Shown here: piece after piece, positions 22,738 through 30,863 of the stretch
Position numbering within the stretch: position 1 is the first letter of the stretch
How the letters are laid out: each line of letters begins with the position of its first letter
Origin: Ktedonobacterales bacterium
GTDB lineage: Bacteria; Chloroflexota; Ktedonobacteria; Ktedonobacterales; Ktedonobacteraceae
Assembly (NCBI GenBank): GCA_027451525.1
Contig: DAIDJF010000051.1
Coordinates: 1-41,751, forward strand
Length of the DNA stretch: 41,751 bases
Direction of reading: 5' to 3'
Notes under the pieces: model-generated
What the model was told of the DNA's origin: nothing
Seen by the model: only the letters and a program-made list of their open reading frames with translations
Databases searched by the model: none
Program-made: the position numbers and the translations under genes

Positions 22738-24015
22738 TTATACCAGGGCAGGCGTTTTCAAAATGTCGCGAGCGGCGTATTCTCCGCTATGCATCGCTCC
22801 TTGGATGCTGCTCGACTTGGTGTACTCACCCGCGAGATACAATCCCTCGACAGAGGTGCGATTGTTGGGCAGGCGATCAAAGATGCCCACTGGCTGCTGA
22901 AATTGGGCGAACGGGATGCGATAGGCTGCCAGTAGTTGCCAGCGACTCAGATCGTAGTTTGGGAACCAGCGTGCCATCTCCGCAATTGCCCGACGTGCCA
23001 CCTGCTCATCGTCTTCTGGGGGATTCCCCAACACAGTCACCGACAACAGATGTTTGCGCGGAGGCGCGTAGCTTGGCGCGATATTCGTCAGCAGGACGGC
23101 GTTATTGACATAGGCATCGGGGCTGGCGTTGAGCACGATCTTGCGCTGCGTGTAGAGCCGCTCGTCACCCGCGAAGTAGAGGCACATCGCGCTGACTGGT
23201 TGAGCGGGTAGTGGTTTATCAACGAATTTTTCCGCAACTGGCCCCTCAGTCGCAATAATGACCTGCTCTGCCTCGATTGTCTCACCATTGCTCAAACGCA
23301 CACCATGTGCGCGATTGTTCTTGACCAGTACCTCGGCGACGCGCATATTGGTGCGCACAGAACCCGTGGGCAACGTAGCCGCTAACTGGTCGGGGAGACG
23401 CTGCATACCTTCCGCGGGTATAATAATCGATCCCTCTGACAGCATCTTAAAGGTAAAGAGGAACATGCGCGCGCTGGTCTGGAGCGAGCGATCAAGGAAG
23501 ATACCGCCATAGAATGGGCGTGCGAAATTGTCGATAAAGCCGTCGCCAAAACCCCAGCGACGTAGAAACTGCTCTGTCGTCTCGTCATCGCCGTTCTGCA
23601 CCTTACCTGTAAAAATGTCGCTTGTCGAATAGCCACGCACCAGACCGAGCAGTCCCAGCACGCGCATCTTGTCGGTGGGTGAAATCAAGGGATTGAGCAG
23701 GCTAGGGATAATGCGATCTGGCTCGCGCAACGGGTCGGCAATCTCGTGTAGCTTGCCATCTTTATAAATCAACGCGCCAGGATCGAAGGTGCGCCGTTTG
23801 AGCCGATCATAGTCGAGATGGCGTGTCGCGGCGGCATAAGCAGTAAAAAGGACCTGGAAGCCGCGATCTAGCCGATAGCCATCCTCGTGATAGTCGGTGC
23901 GTACCCGTCCGCCTACCTGATCTGCCGCCTCCAATACCAGTACCTCTTTACCTGCCTCTTTGAGCATCTTGGCGCAGGTCAGCCCTGCTAATCCCGCGCC
24001 GACAATAATAATCAT
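22738..24015 (-). CDS. FAD-dependent amine-oxidase/phytoene-desaturase-like oxidoreductase
   Basis: A 425-aa flavoprotein. The N-terminal dinucleotide-binding motif is IIIVGAGLAGLTCAKML, followed by EAADQVGGRVRTD, the GGR motif of the amine oxidase, protoporphyrinogen oxidase and carotenoid desaturase superfamily. The C-terminal FAD-contact segment is GLYLAGEYTKSSSIQGAMHSG. The middle substrate region (residues ~90-330) does not identify the substrate. There is no signal peptide or membrane helix. It starts only 10 bp after the DUF1015 stop, with a strong AAGGAGG site, so it is the second gene of a two-gene operon. A function in haem, carotenoid or polyamine metabolism cannot be chosen from sequence alone. 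Confidence 0.85.
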   Translation of the reverse strand: MIIIVGAGLAGLTCAKMLKEAGKEVLVLEAADQVGGRVRTDYHEDGYRLDRGFQVLFTAYAAATRHLDYDRLKRRTFDPGALIYKDGKLHEIADPLREPDRIIPSLLNPLISPTDKMRVLGLLGLVRGYSTSDIFTGKVQNGDDETTEQFLRRWGFGDGFIDNFARPFYGGIFLDRSLQTSARMFLFTFKMLSEGSIIIPAEGMQRLPDQLAATLPTGSVRTNMRVAEVLVKNNRAHGVRLSNGETIEAEQVIIATEGPVAEKFVDKPLPAQPVSAMCLYFAGDERLYTQRKIVLNASPDAYVNNAVLLTNIAPSYAPPRKHLLSVTVLGNPPEDDEQVARRAIAEMARWFPNYDLSRWQLLAAYRIPFAQFQQPVGIFDRLPNNRTSVEGLYLAGEYTKSSSIQGAMHSGEYAARDILKTPALV

Positions 24016-24025
24016 ACTTGCCTCC

Positions 24026-25333
24026 TTACCACAGTGGATTCATCACCAGCCCCGTAATTAGTTTCGGATAGAAGTAGGTGGATTTCTGCGGCATCTGGTC
24101 ATCTGCATCTGCCACGTCGCAAATCTGTCGTACTCGTGTCGCGTTAAGGAACAATGCCGCCTGCGCTGCTCCTGAATGTACTGCCTCTAGTGTTTCCGTG
24201 GCGTCGTGGCTATAACGCACATACGTTCCCGCTGTCATGTCGGCGGCACTCAGACCAAGTGTCTCTTCCAGAATAAGTGCCTGGGCAATCGCAACATCGA
24301 GTGTCTTCCATGCCGCCGAATGGCTGTTTGTCTGCATGCGTTCCTGCCCCTGCGCGTTCAGAAGCAATAGGTGCGCCTCAGTATTTGTGCTGATGATAAA
24401 TGCTGGTCGCTCCTGTCCAACCTGTGTAAGCTGTTGTAGCAATGCCTCGCTGCTCGCTGTTGCCGCGACTGGTTGCACATCGAAGTAGCGTGTCAGTTCT
24501 GGTGTAAACAGGCGCACCAGTTGTTCCTGGCTGAGTCCTGTAAACATGCGATGCGTGGGCAAGACTAGCATGCCAGGGTCATCCAGGTCGATCAGGGACA
24601 TTAGCACGAAATTGGCTGCATCTTCCGGGTATAACTCTTTGCGCTGCTCGCGTATCTCGTCGCGATAGGCCAGCGCGGTCTCATAGCGGTGATGACCGTC
24701 CGCGATATACAATTGACGCTGCGCAAAGAAATCCTGGATAAGCGCAATCTGCTGAATATCCGTGATAGGGTGCAGACGATGGCCTTCACCAACCTCGTCG
24801 GTAAACTGTACCTCGGCCTGGGCGGCATAGGCCCCCAGCATGTGCCGCATGCGTCCCTGTGGATCATCGTAGAGGCACATGATGGGGCTGAAATTGCTTG
24901 CGCAGGTCCGTAGCAGGTTCAAGCGGTCGTTTTTCGCCTTTGCTAGCGTATGCTCGTGGCGCAAGATCACGTGCGCATCCCAGGGTTGCAGCCGCACACG
25001 CGCAAGCAGGCTCGTGCGCGTGTAGGGCATGCCGAGATGCGTAAAGCTCTGCTGATAAAGGTAGTAGCATGGGGCCGTCTCCTGGCGCAAAATACCCTGG
25101 GCGCGCCATTCAGAGTAGGTCGTGGCTGCTCGCGTGTAGACGTTGTTCAGGTCATTATCGTTAGCCTGCTGCTGGCCCAGTTCCAGGCGAATTACATTGT
25201 AGGGATTGCGCGCATAATAAGCCGCTTGCTGCTGCTGATTAATAACATCATAAGGTGGAGTCACAACTTGAGAGAGATCGCCAACATATTCCTGAGCGTA
25301 ACGAATACCGCGTAATGGTCGCACTTCTGCCAT
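24026..25333 (-). CDS. DUF1015 family protein
   Basis: A 435-aa cytoplasmic protein. The start MAEVRPLRGIRYAQEYVGDL, the motif VVTPPYDVI, and 'QRQLYIADGHHRYETALAYR' in the middle are diagnostic of the DUF1015 family, whose biochemical role is uncertain (some members are annotated as HTH-containing or SerB-associated). ATG 25333 is set by family alignment; further upstream reading would only translate leader DNA. It is the first gene of a minus-strand operon with the FAD oxidoreductase. Its leader (25334-25430) holds an extended -10 promoter and a small ACCTC/GAGGT hairpin. Confidence 0.88.
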   Translation of the reverse strand: MAEVRPLRGIRYAQEYVGDLSQVVTPPYDVINQQQQAAYYARNPYNVIRLELGQQQANDNDLNNVYTRAATTYSEWRAQGILRQETAPCYYLYQQSFTHLGMPYTRTSLLARVRLQPWDAHVILRHEHTLAKAKNDRLNLLRTCASNFSPIMCLYDDPQGRMRHMLGAYAAQAEVQFTDEVGEGHRLHPITDIQQIALIQDFFAQRQLYIADGHHRYETALAYRDEIREQRKELYPEDAANFVLMSLIDLDDPGMLVLPTHRMFTGLSQEQLVRLFTPELTRYFDVQPVAATASSEALLQQLTQVGQERPAFIISTNTEAHLLLLNAQGQERMQTNSHSAAWKTLDVAIAQALILEETLGLSAADMTAGTYVRYSHDATETLEAVHSGAAQAALFLNATRVRQICDVADADDQMPQKSTYFYPKLITGLVMNPLW

Positions 25334-25424
25334 AAGAATTATTCCATCCTGTTTCTTTAAGTATGTCAGTCCACCTCTTTGTGGAGGTACGTATATGCTG
25401 ATGGGCAACTTGGCCCGCTCGTTT

Positions 25425-25433
25425 ATTGTACCA
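25425..25433 (-). promoter_or_regulatory. Extended -10 promoter of the DUF1015 operon
   Basis: On the minus strand TGGTACAAT is present, with TACAAT at 25430-25425. It predicts a leader of about 85 nt. The -35 is weak, so the TG extension probably matters. Confidence 0.45.
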
Positions 25434-25488
25434 TCTCTGGACTGCCTGTTGGCAGGGATGTTTTGAAAAATTTGTTCTAAATTGCCTC

Positions 25489-25517
25489 TTGACAACCGCC
25501 TGCATTCGTGGTATCCT
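25489..25517 (+). promoter_or_regulatory. Strong promoter upstream of the pseudokinase-Rieske gene
   Basis: Perfect TTGACA (25489-25494), 17-base spacer, TATCCT (25512-25517). The predicted start near 25524 gives a leader of roughly 268 nt before ATG 25792. Confidence 0.65.
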
Positions 25518-25523
25518 GTCGAT

Positions 25524-25791
25524 GTAGAACAAAAGTTCAAAATTAACAACTGAATTGACTCTCCCATCCCCCACTTTCCCTCTCTTCATCTCCCTTTGGC
25601 GGTCGGGTTTCTCCCCCTCTCTCCCACACCCGACCGCCTGTCTGGGCGGCTTATGCGGCCAGGGAAGCCCCAAAAGTCACGTTGCTTGTATCCCCCACAA
25701 GTCCTATTGATGAGCATATTCTATTGACGTATATTAATATGCTCTGTAGAGTAATGTGTAGAGGAATAGAAAAATAGGATGGGAAGGTTAT
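25524..25791 (+). other. Long structured leader of the pseudokinase-Rieske gene
   Basis: A pyrimidine-rich stretch precedes a perfect 11-bp stem, GGCGGTCGGGT (25598-25608) with ACCCGACCGCC (25628-25638). The 3' half of that stem could instead pair with the following GGGCGG (CCGCC-tgtct-GGGCGG), so two exclusive structures are possible. Further down an inverted repeat GAGCATATT/AATATGCTC spans 25712-25744. I recognise no known riboswitch class. Confidence 0.45.
25724..25752 (+). promoter_or_regulatory. Second promoter overlapped by an inverted repeat
   Basis: TTGACG (25724-25729), 17-base spacer, TAGAGT (25747-25752). The perfect 9-bp inverted repeat at 25712-25744 covers the -35 and spacer, where a repressor could bind. 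Confidence 0.4.
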
Positions 25792-27873
25792 ATGCAGACA
25801 CTCAGAGATCAGCTTGTTGGACAGACAATAGGGGAATATCGTGTAGAACGCTTGCTTGGTCGAGGACGGCTCAGTGCCGTGTATCTTGCCCAGGATCCTA
25901 TCCAGCGTAATAGTGTTGCATTGACGACATTTATTATCCCAGAGCAGTTTTCCTCTGACGCTCGTGCTCGTTTTATCGCGCGTTTTCATAAGGAAGCAGC
26001 GGCTCTCGTCGCTCTCCAACATAGACACCTGTTACCAATTCATGCCTACGGCGAGTATAGTGGTCTGCCCTATCTGGTGACGCCTTATATGATGCATGGT
26101 TCACTCGCTGATGTGCTCAAACAGCGCGGTCGCTGCCAGCCTGCATATGTGTTGAGCGTTTTAGAGCAGATCGCCTCTGGCCTGGAGTATGCTCATCGCC
26201 GTGGCGTGGTGCATGGTTCGCTCAAACCCGCCAATCTGCTGCTGGATGGTCAACATGGCACGCTTGTGGCTGGTTTTGGCCTGATGCAAATTTTGCAGCT
26301 CCGTGATATTGAGCAGAGCGAGAAGCCCTATGCCCATCTGCTCAACGTGGCGGGTACATTTCTTGGCTCTCCTGAGTATCTCGCGCCAGAGGTTGTGATG
26401 GGCCATCGCATGGATACGCGCTCGGATATTTACGCGCTCGGTATCGTGCTTTTTGAATTATTGTGTGGCAAGCCGCCATTCGCCGGGGGAGCAGCTCTGG
26501 AGGTGGCGCAACGGCATGTCAATGAGCCGTTGCCGTCGTTACGCTCACTCTGCCCAGATATTCCTATTGCCCTAGAACTGGTTATCACTCACGCCCTGGA
26601 ACGCAATCCAGCTTTGCGCTTTCAGCATACAAGCGAATTGGTCGAAGCCTTCGCGCAGGTCTGCCGTGGCACGATGCCACTGGAACGTATTGATACAGCT
26701 TTACGTGACCCAGCTCCGTCGTTACCTGGTATTACTGACGATACCGATAAATATAGTGGTGAGGATGGCACTGTTACAGGCAAATGGCAACTGATGCCGC
26801 CTGTCGTGACGGGGAAGCTGGCCGCTGTTCAGCCCTCGACAGGAAGCACGAGAGCCATTCCGCACAGTACCGATAAGTGGCAGATCGTCCCGCCTGTCAT
26901 CACAGGTAAGACACCAATCGTCAAGCCATCTGCTCCTCTCGAAAAACCAAAATCGTCCTATACGGCTCCTGTACCAGCGCAAAACTTTGCTCGTCCGGTT
27001 CCTGTCGAGCCTGTGATACCGCCGCAACCTGTAAGACAGTCTAAGCCGATGCAGCAGCCTATGCCACTACCACCACAATCGGCAAGACAGGTCATGCCAC
27101 AGCAGCAGCCTATGCCGATGCAGCAGCAGGTGCGCCAGGATCCAGCGGCCCCATTAGTTCTCTCTGGCCCATTGCCTACCGTTCCGCCACCGACCGCACA
27201 GCCGTTCGCGCAACCGCCTGCGGGACAAGGAAATAATGCACCCGCAGCCGCGTCCTATAATGTTCGTGAGGGCGCGCCTGCTTTACCCTGGTGGTCGCAA
27301 GGCGAAGAGATGCTTACAATGGCCGAGCAAGCGCGTCCAAACACGACTCGTCTGCGACAATCCAGGCGTGGTGTGAGTCGGCGTAAGGCAATAGCGCTGC
27401 TCGCGGTCAGTGGTGTCGCGGTTGTGGGAGCTGCCATCGCCGTAGACTTGAACCTGGGATACCTCAAGAATGCCTTGACTCCGCATACGAACAATGCTAC
27501 CTCAAATGGGAAGAGTACGCCAGCGAATAATAAAGGCACGGGTGGACAAAATGGACAGACGCATACGGGTCATGTGATTGGTTCGACGACGCTAGCTCTC
27601 AATGCGTCCGCCAACTTTACCAACCCTGCCGATGGAAAGGCGAGCTTGCTGGTGCATTTACCCAATAATACCTTTGTGGCCTATGAGAAGGCATGCACAC
27701 ATCAGGGCGTACCCGTCTATTACGATAAAGGTACACAGAAGCTCGTGTGTCCTTTACATGGCTCGATTTTCGACCCTGCCCACGGTGGCAAGGTGCTACA
27801 AGGACCTGCCACGCTCCCTCTGCCCAATGTTGCCATTCATGTCAACGCCGATGGCACGATTACCACGCTCTAA
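25792..27873 (+). CDS. Ser/Thr pseudokinase fused through a twin-arginine membrane segment to a Rieske [2Fe-2S] domain
   Basis: A 693-aa fusion. Residues about 14-290 have the protein-kinase fold: glycine loop LLGRGRLSAVYLA, alpha-C Glu68, the APE motif (198-200) and SDIYALG (Asp212). All three catalytic positions are lost: the VAIK Lys is Thr45 (VALT), HRD is HGS (141-143), and DFG is GFG (161-163). It should be inactive as a kinase but may still bind a nucleotide or protein. A Pro/Gln/Met-rich linker (about 300-510) contains two copies of a KWQxxPPVxTGK motif. Next come VSRRKAIALLAVSG (528-541) and a hydrophobic helix, resembling an internal Tat signal-anchor. The C-terminal Rieske domain (about 595-693) has Cys635-x-His637 and Cys653-x-x-His656 (CTHQG and CPLHGSIFD), a complete cluster site. 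Predicted topology is kinase fold inside, Rieske outside. AAGG before ATG 25792 gives the start. A TatA-like gene follows. Confidence 0.9.
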   Translation: MQTLRDQLVGQTIGEYRVERLLGRGRLSAVYLAQDPIQRNSVALTTFIIPEQFSSDARARFIARFHKEAAALVALQHRHLLPIHAYGEYSGLPYLVTPYMMHGSLADVLKQRGRCQPAYVLSVLEQIASGLEYAHRRGVVHGSLKPANLLLDGQHGTLVAGFGLMQILQLRDIEQSEKPYAHLLNVAGTFLGSPEYLAPEVVMGHRMDTRSDIYALGIVLFELLCGKPPFAGGAALEVAQRHVNEPLPSLRSLCPDIPIALELVITHALERNPALRFQHTSELVEAFAQVCRGTMPLERIDTALRDPAPSLPGITDDTDKYSGEDGTVTGKWQLMPPVVTGKLAAVQPSTGSTRAIPHSTDKWQIVPPVITGKTPIVKPSAPLEKPKSSYTAPVPAQNFARPVPVEPVIPPQPVRQSKPMQQPMPLPPQSARQVMPQQQPMPMQQQVRQDPAAPLVLSGPLPTVPPPTAQPFAQPPAGQGNNAPAAASYNVREGAPALPWWSQGEEMLTMAEQARPNTTRLRQSRRGVSRRKAIALLAVSGVAVVGAAIAVDLNLGYLKNALTPHTNNATSNGKSTPANNKGTGGQNGQTHTGHVIGSTTLALNASANFTNPADGKASLLVHLPNNTFVAYEKACTHQGVPVYYDKGTQKLVCPLHGSIFDPAHGGKVLQGPATLPLPNVAIHVNADGTITTL

Positions 27874-28175
27874 CATAGAAAGCCCGCAAAAGCCCAGAGT
27901 GCTCTGTCAAATGTCATGCGACACGTTTTATGAACGGACAGGCAACAGCATCGGGTGGAAGACAGGGCGTGATGGTGTTGAAAAATTTCATCCGCATACC
28001 ACGTGACGGGGGGCAGGGCGTGATAAATAAAGGTAGAACGTGTATTACATTATCGTAGGGGCGTGATTTATCACGCCCTCGTTCCTGTGCGCACGTGCGC
28101 ATGGAAAGGCAGGCGCGTATGTGGTATGATACAAGAAAGTGCAGGGCAGGTAGGCCATTGCGAAAAGGAGCGTCT
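27874..28175. other. 302-bp spacer between the pseudokinase-Rieske gene and the TatA-like gene
   Basis: Non-coding. It holds repeat copy D (27963-28080) and a short CAGAG-tg-CTCTG palindrome near 27896. Because of this gap the TatA-like gene may have its own promoter; none stands out. Confidence 0.5.
27963..28080. repeat. TAGGGGCGTGAT-type palindromic repeat, copy D
   Basis: AGGGCGTGATAAAT (28015-28028) and ATTTATCACGCCCT (28066-28079) are perfect 14-bp arms. An additional CAGGGCGTGATGG half-site is at 27963. The element is related to the capsid-operon copies but lacks their central ATCGATCCGCC segment. Confidence 0.65.
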
Positions 28176-28469
28176 ATGCATTTTCTCGATCTTCTCCCGA
28201 TTTTGTTGATCGGGTTGGCTATCTTTGGGCCAAAAACCTTACAATCGATTGCGCGCAACACTGGCAAAGGCGTCGGTCAGGCTAAAGTGGCTAAGGATAA
28301 ATTGATGTCCGAGTTGCCCGTTGAGGAGATCAGCAAACTCTCTGCGCATATTCCCCAGGTCCCGCTAAATTCGCGCCAGGCTGTACAGATGTTGTTGCAA
28401 ACACCTGCCTCTGCTTCCACTACTGAGAGCGTGTCAAAAGAACAGGAAGAGAAAACACAAGAGGCGTAA
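28176..28469 (+). CDS. TatA/TatE-like twin-arginine translocase component
   Basis: A 97-aa protein. A single N-terminal membrane helix ([16 protein letters not shown]) is followed by the FGPK hinge and an amphipathic helix ([20 protein letters not shown]), which is the TatA/B/E architecture. The C-terminus is acidic and Glu/Gln/Ser-rich. In the Tat pathway TatA-type proteins build the pore-forming oligomer that passes folded substrates recruited by TatBC. AAAAGGAG lies 5 bases before ATG 28176. It is 300 bp downstream of a gene whose product has a twin-arginine segment and a Rieske domain, and 1 bp upstream of a dehydratase gene. No tatC is in the window. A TatB assignment is less likely given the short tail. 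Confidence 0.8.
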   Translation: MHFLDLLPILLIGLAIFGPKTLQSIARNTGKGVGQAKVAKDKLMSELPVEEISKLSAHIPQVPLNSRQAVQMLLQTPASASTTESVSKEQEEKTQEA

Positions 28470-28470
28470 T

Positions 28471-28833
28471 ATGCAATCACAATTACTGTCAGAGATGAAA
28501 TGTGGAGCTTGCCGTAAAGGTGAGCCAACCGTGACCGACGAGGAGATTGCCACGTTGCATCCCCAGGTCGCGCAGTGGACGATTGTTGAGCGCGATAGCA
28601 TCAAACGCTTAGAGCGGGTTTTTCAGTTCAAAACATTTATCGAAGCTCTGGCCTTCACCAATCGCGTTGGCGAGATCGCCGAGGCTGAAGGGCATCATCC
28701 CGCGCTGCTGACCGAGTGGGGCCGCACCACCGTGACGTGGTGGACGCACAAGATCAAGGGCATGCATCGCAACGATTTTATCATGGCGGCGAAGACCGAC
28801 GAAGTCTATACTGCTTTCCTCAAAGAAGACTAG
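28471..28833 (+). CDS. phhB: Pterin-4a-carbinolamine dehydratase
   Basis: A 120-aa enzyme of the PCD/DCoH family, which dehydrates the 4a-hydroxy-tetrahydropterin formed by aromatic amino acid hydroxylases. Diagnostic motif: [14 protein letters not shown], then [20 protein letters not shown], the family pattern (E/D)xxHHP...THxxxGxxxxDF. The N-terminus carries an extra CGACRKGEP stretch containing two Cys, a common feature of many bacterial members. The gene starts one base after the TatA-like stop, so the two are co-transcribed. No phenylalanine hydroxylase is nearby, and many bacteria encode this protein without one, where it may serve molybdopterin or other pterin metabolism. Confidence 0.9.
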   Translation: MQSQLLSEMKCGACRKGEPTVTDEEIATLHPQVAQWTIVERDSIKRLERVFQFKTFIEALAFTNRVGEIAEAEGHHPALLTEWGRTTVTWWTHKIKGMHRNDFIMAAKTDEVYTAFLKED

Positions 28834-28836
28834 CTT

Positions 28837-29562
28837 TTAAGCCTTTTGTGCATGGATAAGCAGAAACTGTGGGACATGCACGTTCCTTTCATGCTGTCTA
28901 CCATAGTGCGCAACGAGCGTGGCGTCTAGTTGTGGCTCAATCATCTGTTTGAAGATGCAGCCCTCGTGGATAAGCAGGTTAAGATAGCTACTCAAGGGGC
29001 GATGAAACCAGTAGCCATAGCCTGACTGAATTGCGCGCTCCTGAAAATATGCCCGTACCTCGACGTAACCTTTGCGCTCCCACTCTGTCGATGACTCTTC
29101 AAAACAGGGATGCGTGAGCGAGAAAATAAAATCCCCGCCAGACTTGAGGGCCTGAATACAGGTGCGCATCGCCGCCTGGTAAGCGGGAATATCCATCAAG
29201 ACCATGTTGGAGATCACGCAATCGAATTGTCCTTCTAAGCCTGCGCACGTAGAGAGGTCCGCTTGTAGATAGGTGATGCCCAGAGGTTCGCGCTGTTCGC
29301 GTTCAAGCGCGTAGTGATACCAGTTTGTTGCTGGCTCAAGTCCCGTCACACGCGCTCCCAGACGTGCCAGCCAGCGCGTAAGATAACCCTGACCGCAGCC
29401 TGCGTCGAGAATGTGTTTGTCGCGTACATCGCCCAGCAGCGCGAAGAGTGCCGGATTGAGCAAGTGTTGGCGCGCGAAATCGCCCTCATCACCATGCCGC
29501 TCTATGTCACTCTGGGTCGCGCTGTTCCATTGTGCAATGACATCAGCGTTGGTGATCTCCAT
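28837..29562 (-). CDS. Class I SAM-dependent methyltransferase
   Basis: A 241-aa cytosolic methyltransferase of the UbiE/Methyltransf_11-like type. Motif I is HILDAGCGQGYLTRWLARLG, followed by VTGLEPATN with the acidic SAM-binding residue (E). The acceptor-side motif is FDCVISNMVLMDIP, then ALKSGGDFIFSLTHPCFEES. The substrate cannot be predicted. ATG 29562 (MEITNADVIAQWN) is chosen by family start and an AAAGGC site; a longer reading would overlap ispF. It lies 26 bp downstream of ispF, in the same direction, and is convergent with the dehydratase gene with a 3-bp gap. Confidence 0.85.
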   Translation of the reverse strand: MEITNADVIAQWNSATQSDIERHGDEGDFARQHLLNPALFALLGDVRDKHILDAGCGQGYLTRWLARLGARVTGLEPATNWYHYALEREQREPLGITYLQADLSTCAGLEGQFDCVISNMVLMDIPAYQAAMRTCIQALKSGGDFIFSLTHPCFEESSTEWERKGYVEVRAYFQERAIQSGYGYWFHRPLSSYLNLLIHEGCIFKQMIEPQLDATLVAHYGRQHERNVHVPQFLLIHAQKA

Positions 29563-29588
29563 GCGCTTGCCTTTCTTGTTGTGCCAGT

Positions 29589-30065
29589 TCAGCGTTCGAT
29601 GAGAGCGACCGCGTAGCAGGCGATGCCCTCGCGGCGACCAGCGAAGCCCAGACCATCGGTGGTGGTGGCTTTGATGCTGACCTGATCGAGTTCCAGATGC
29701 AGGTGTGTGGCGACGTGATGGCGCATGGCTTCGATGTGTGGCGACATGCGTGGACGCTCGGCGACAATCGTGGCATCGACGTTGCTGATCTTCCACTGCT
29801 GCTGACCGAGCAGGTCGAGCGTGTAGTCAAGAAAGACGTGACTGGGCTGATCTTTCCAACGTGGGTCACTAGATGGGAAGTGTCTGCCGATATCTCCGAG
29901 GGCAGCGGCACCCAGCAGGGCATCGACAATCGCGTGAATCACCGCGTCGGCGTCTGAGTGACCGGAGAGGCCATATTCGTGGGGGATAGTGACGCCACCC
30001 AGGACCAGAGGGCGTTCGGGGGCAAAGGCATGTACATCATAGCCGGAGCCAATTCTTATAGTCAT
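29589..30065 (-). CDS. ispF: 2-C-methyl-D-erythritol 2,4-cyclodiphosphate synthase
   Basis: A 158-aa MEP-pathway enzyme that cyclises CDP-ME 2-phosphate to MEcPP with release of CMP. The metal ligands Asp10, His12 (GYDVHAF) and His44 (DADAVIHAI) are all present. The signature 'SGHSDADAVIHAIVDALLGA' and the C-terminal cytidine-binding ATTTDGLGFAGRREGIA are intact. Length matches the family. The start overlaps the end of ispD by 4 bp (ATGA type), so the two are translationally coupled. In several bacteria the two are fused. Confidence 0.97.
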   Translation of the reverse strand: MTIRIGSGYDVHAFAPERPLVLGGVTIPHEYGLSGHSDADAVIHAIVDALLGAAALGDIGRHFPSSDPRWKDQPSHVFLDYTLDLLGQQQWKISNVDATIVAERPRMSPHIEAMRHHVATHLHLELDQVSIKATTTDGLGFAGRREGIACYAVALIER

Positions 30066-30757
30066 AACGTGTGTCCCTGGAGCAAGGCTTCCGCGAGCAA
30101 CAGGTCCTCCTGCGTCGTGATTTTAATGTTGGAATAGGAGCCAAGATAGACGGTGACGCGATGACCAAGCCGTTCGAGCAGCGTGGCATCATCGCTCATA
30201 TCCTCCTGCGCAAACGGGCTATGGTAAGCCTGATAGAGGAGCGGGAAGGCGAATATCTGCGGCGTCTGCACGTTCCAGAGACGGGAACGGTCGAGTGTAG
30301 TGCGAATCTGTCCGCCATAGACTTGTTTAATCGTATCTTTGACGGGAACGGCGGCGATCACGGCCTGATGCTCTTGCACGGCTTGCATCCCGCTTTCGAG
30401 TAGGGCTGGTGGGAGCAGGGGGCGTGCCCCATCGTGGATCATTACCCAGTGGCACTCTGGATCGCGTTTCGCCAGGGCATCGAGGCCTGCGCGCACGGAA
30501 TCCTGCCTCCGTGCGCCTCCAATAACGATATCGGAGACCTTTTGCCAGTTTTCGTGCTTACAGAGTGCGTGGGCATCAGTATGGCGCGTGGCATTGACAA
30601 CGAGAATAATGGTGTCAATCAGTGGAGATGATTCAAATACGTCAATCGTGCGCGCAAGCGTTAAACGTCCTGAGAGCGGCGTCCAGAGTTTATCGCGTCC
30701 GCGCATACGACGGCTATTCCCTGCGGCAACAATGACGACGGCTGACCTATCTTGCAT
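30062..30757 (-). CDS. ispD: 2-C-methyl-D-erythritol 4-phosphate cytidylyltransferase
   Basis: A 231-aa MEP-pathway enzyme joining MEP and CTP to give CDP-ME. The nucleotide-binding loop is VIVAAGNSRRMRGRDKLW. Further family motifs are HDGARPLL, NVQTPQIFAFPLLYQAY and DDATLLERLG, followed by SNIKITTQEDL. All catalytic regions are present and length is standard. It lies 106 bp downstream of the PIN/TRAM gene and overlaps ispF by 4 bp. It belongs to the conserved clpC-radA-PIN/TRAM-ispD-ispF order known from Firmicutes. Confidence 0.96.
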   Translation of the reverse strand: MQDRSAVVIVAAGNSRRMRGRDKLWTPLSGRLTLARTIDVFESSPLIDTIILVVNATRHTDAHALCKHENWQKVSDIVIGGARRQDSVRAGLDALAKRDPECHWVMIHDGARPLLPPALLESGMQAVQEHQAVIAAVPVKDTIKQVYGGQIRTTLDRSRLWNVQTPQIFAFPLLYQAYHSPFAQEDMSDDATLLERLGHRVTVYLGSYSNIKITTQEDLLLAEALLQGHTL

Positions 30758-30863
30758 GGAGTCTGTAGGGCCAATCCTTGAGATTGACCCTCCTTCTATC
30801 AGAAAGAACGAATACGCTAGCGATGAACACGGAACGTATCCCTACGAAAGATCGTTGAAATGG

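Noticed and set aside
25792..27873. Annotation as an active Ser/Thr protein kinase
   Set aside because: The kinase fold is clear, but Lys, HRD and DFG are all substituted, so catalytic activity is not supported.
28471..28833. Possible phenylalanine hydroxylase operon around the carbinolamine dehydratase
   Set aside because: No aromatic amino acid hydroxylase or pterin biosynthesis gene is nearby.
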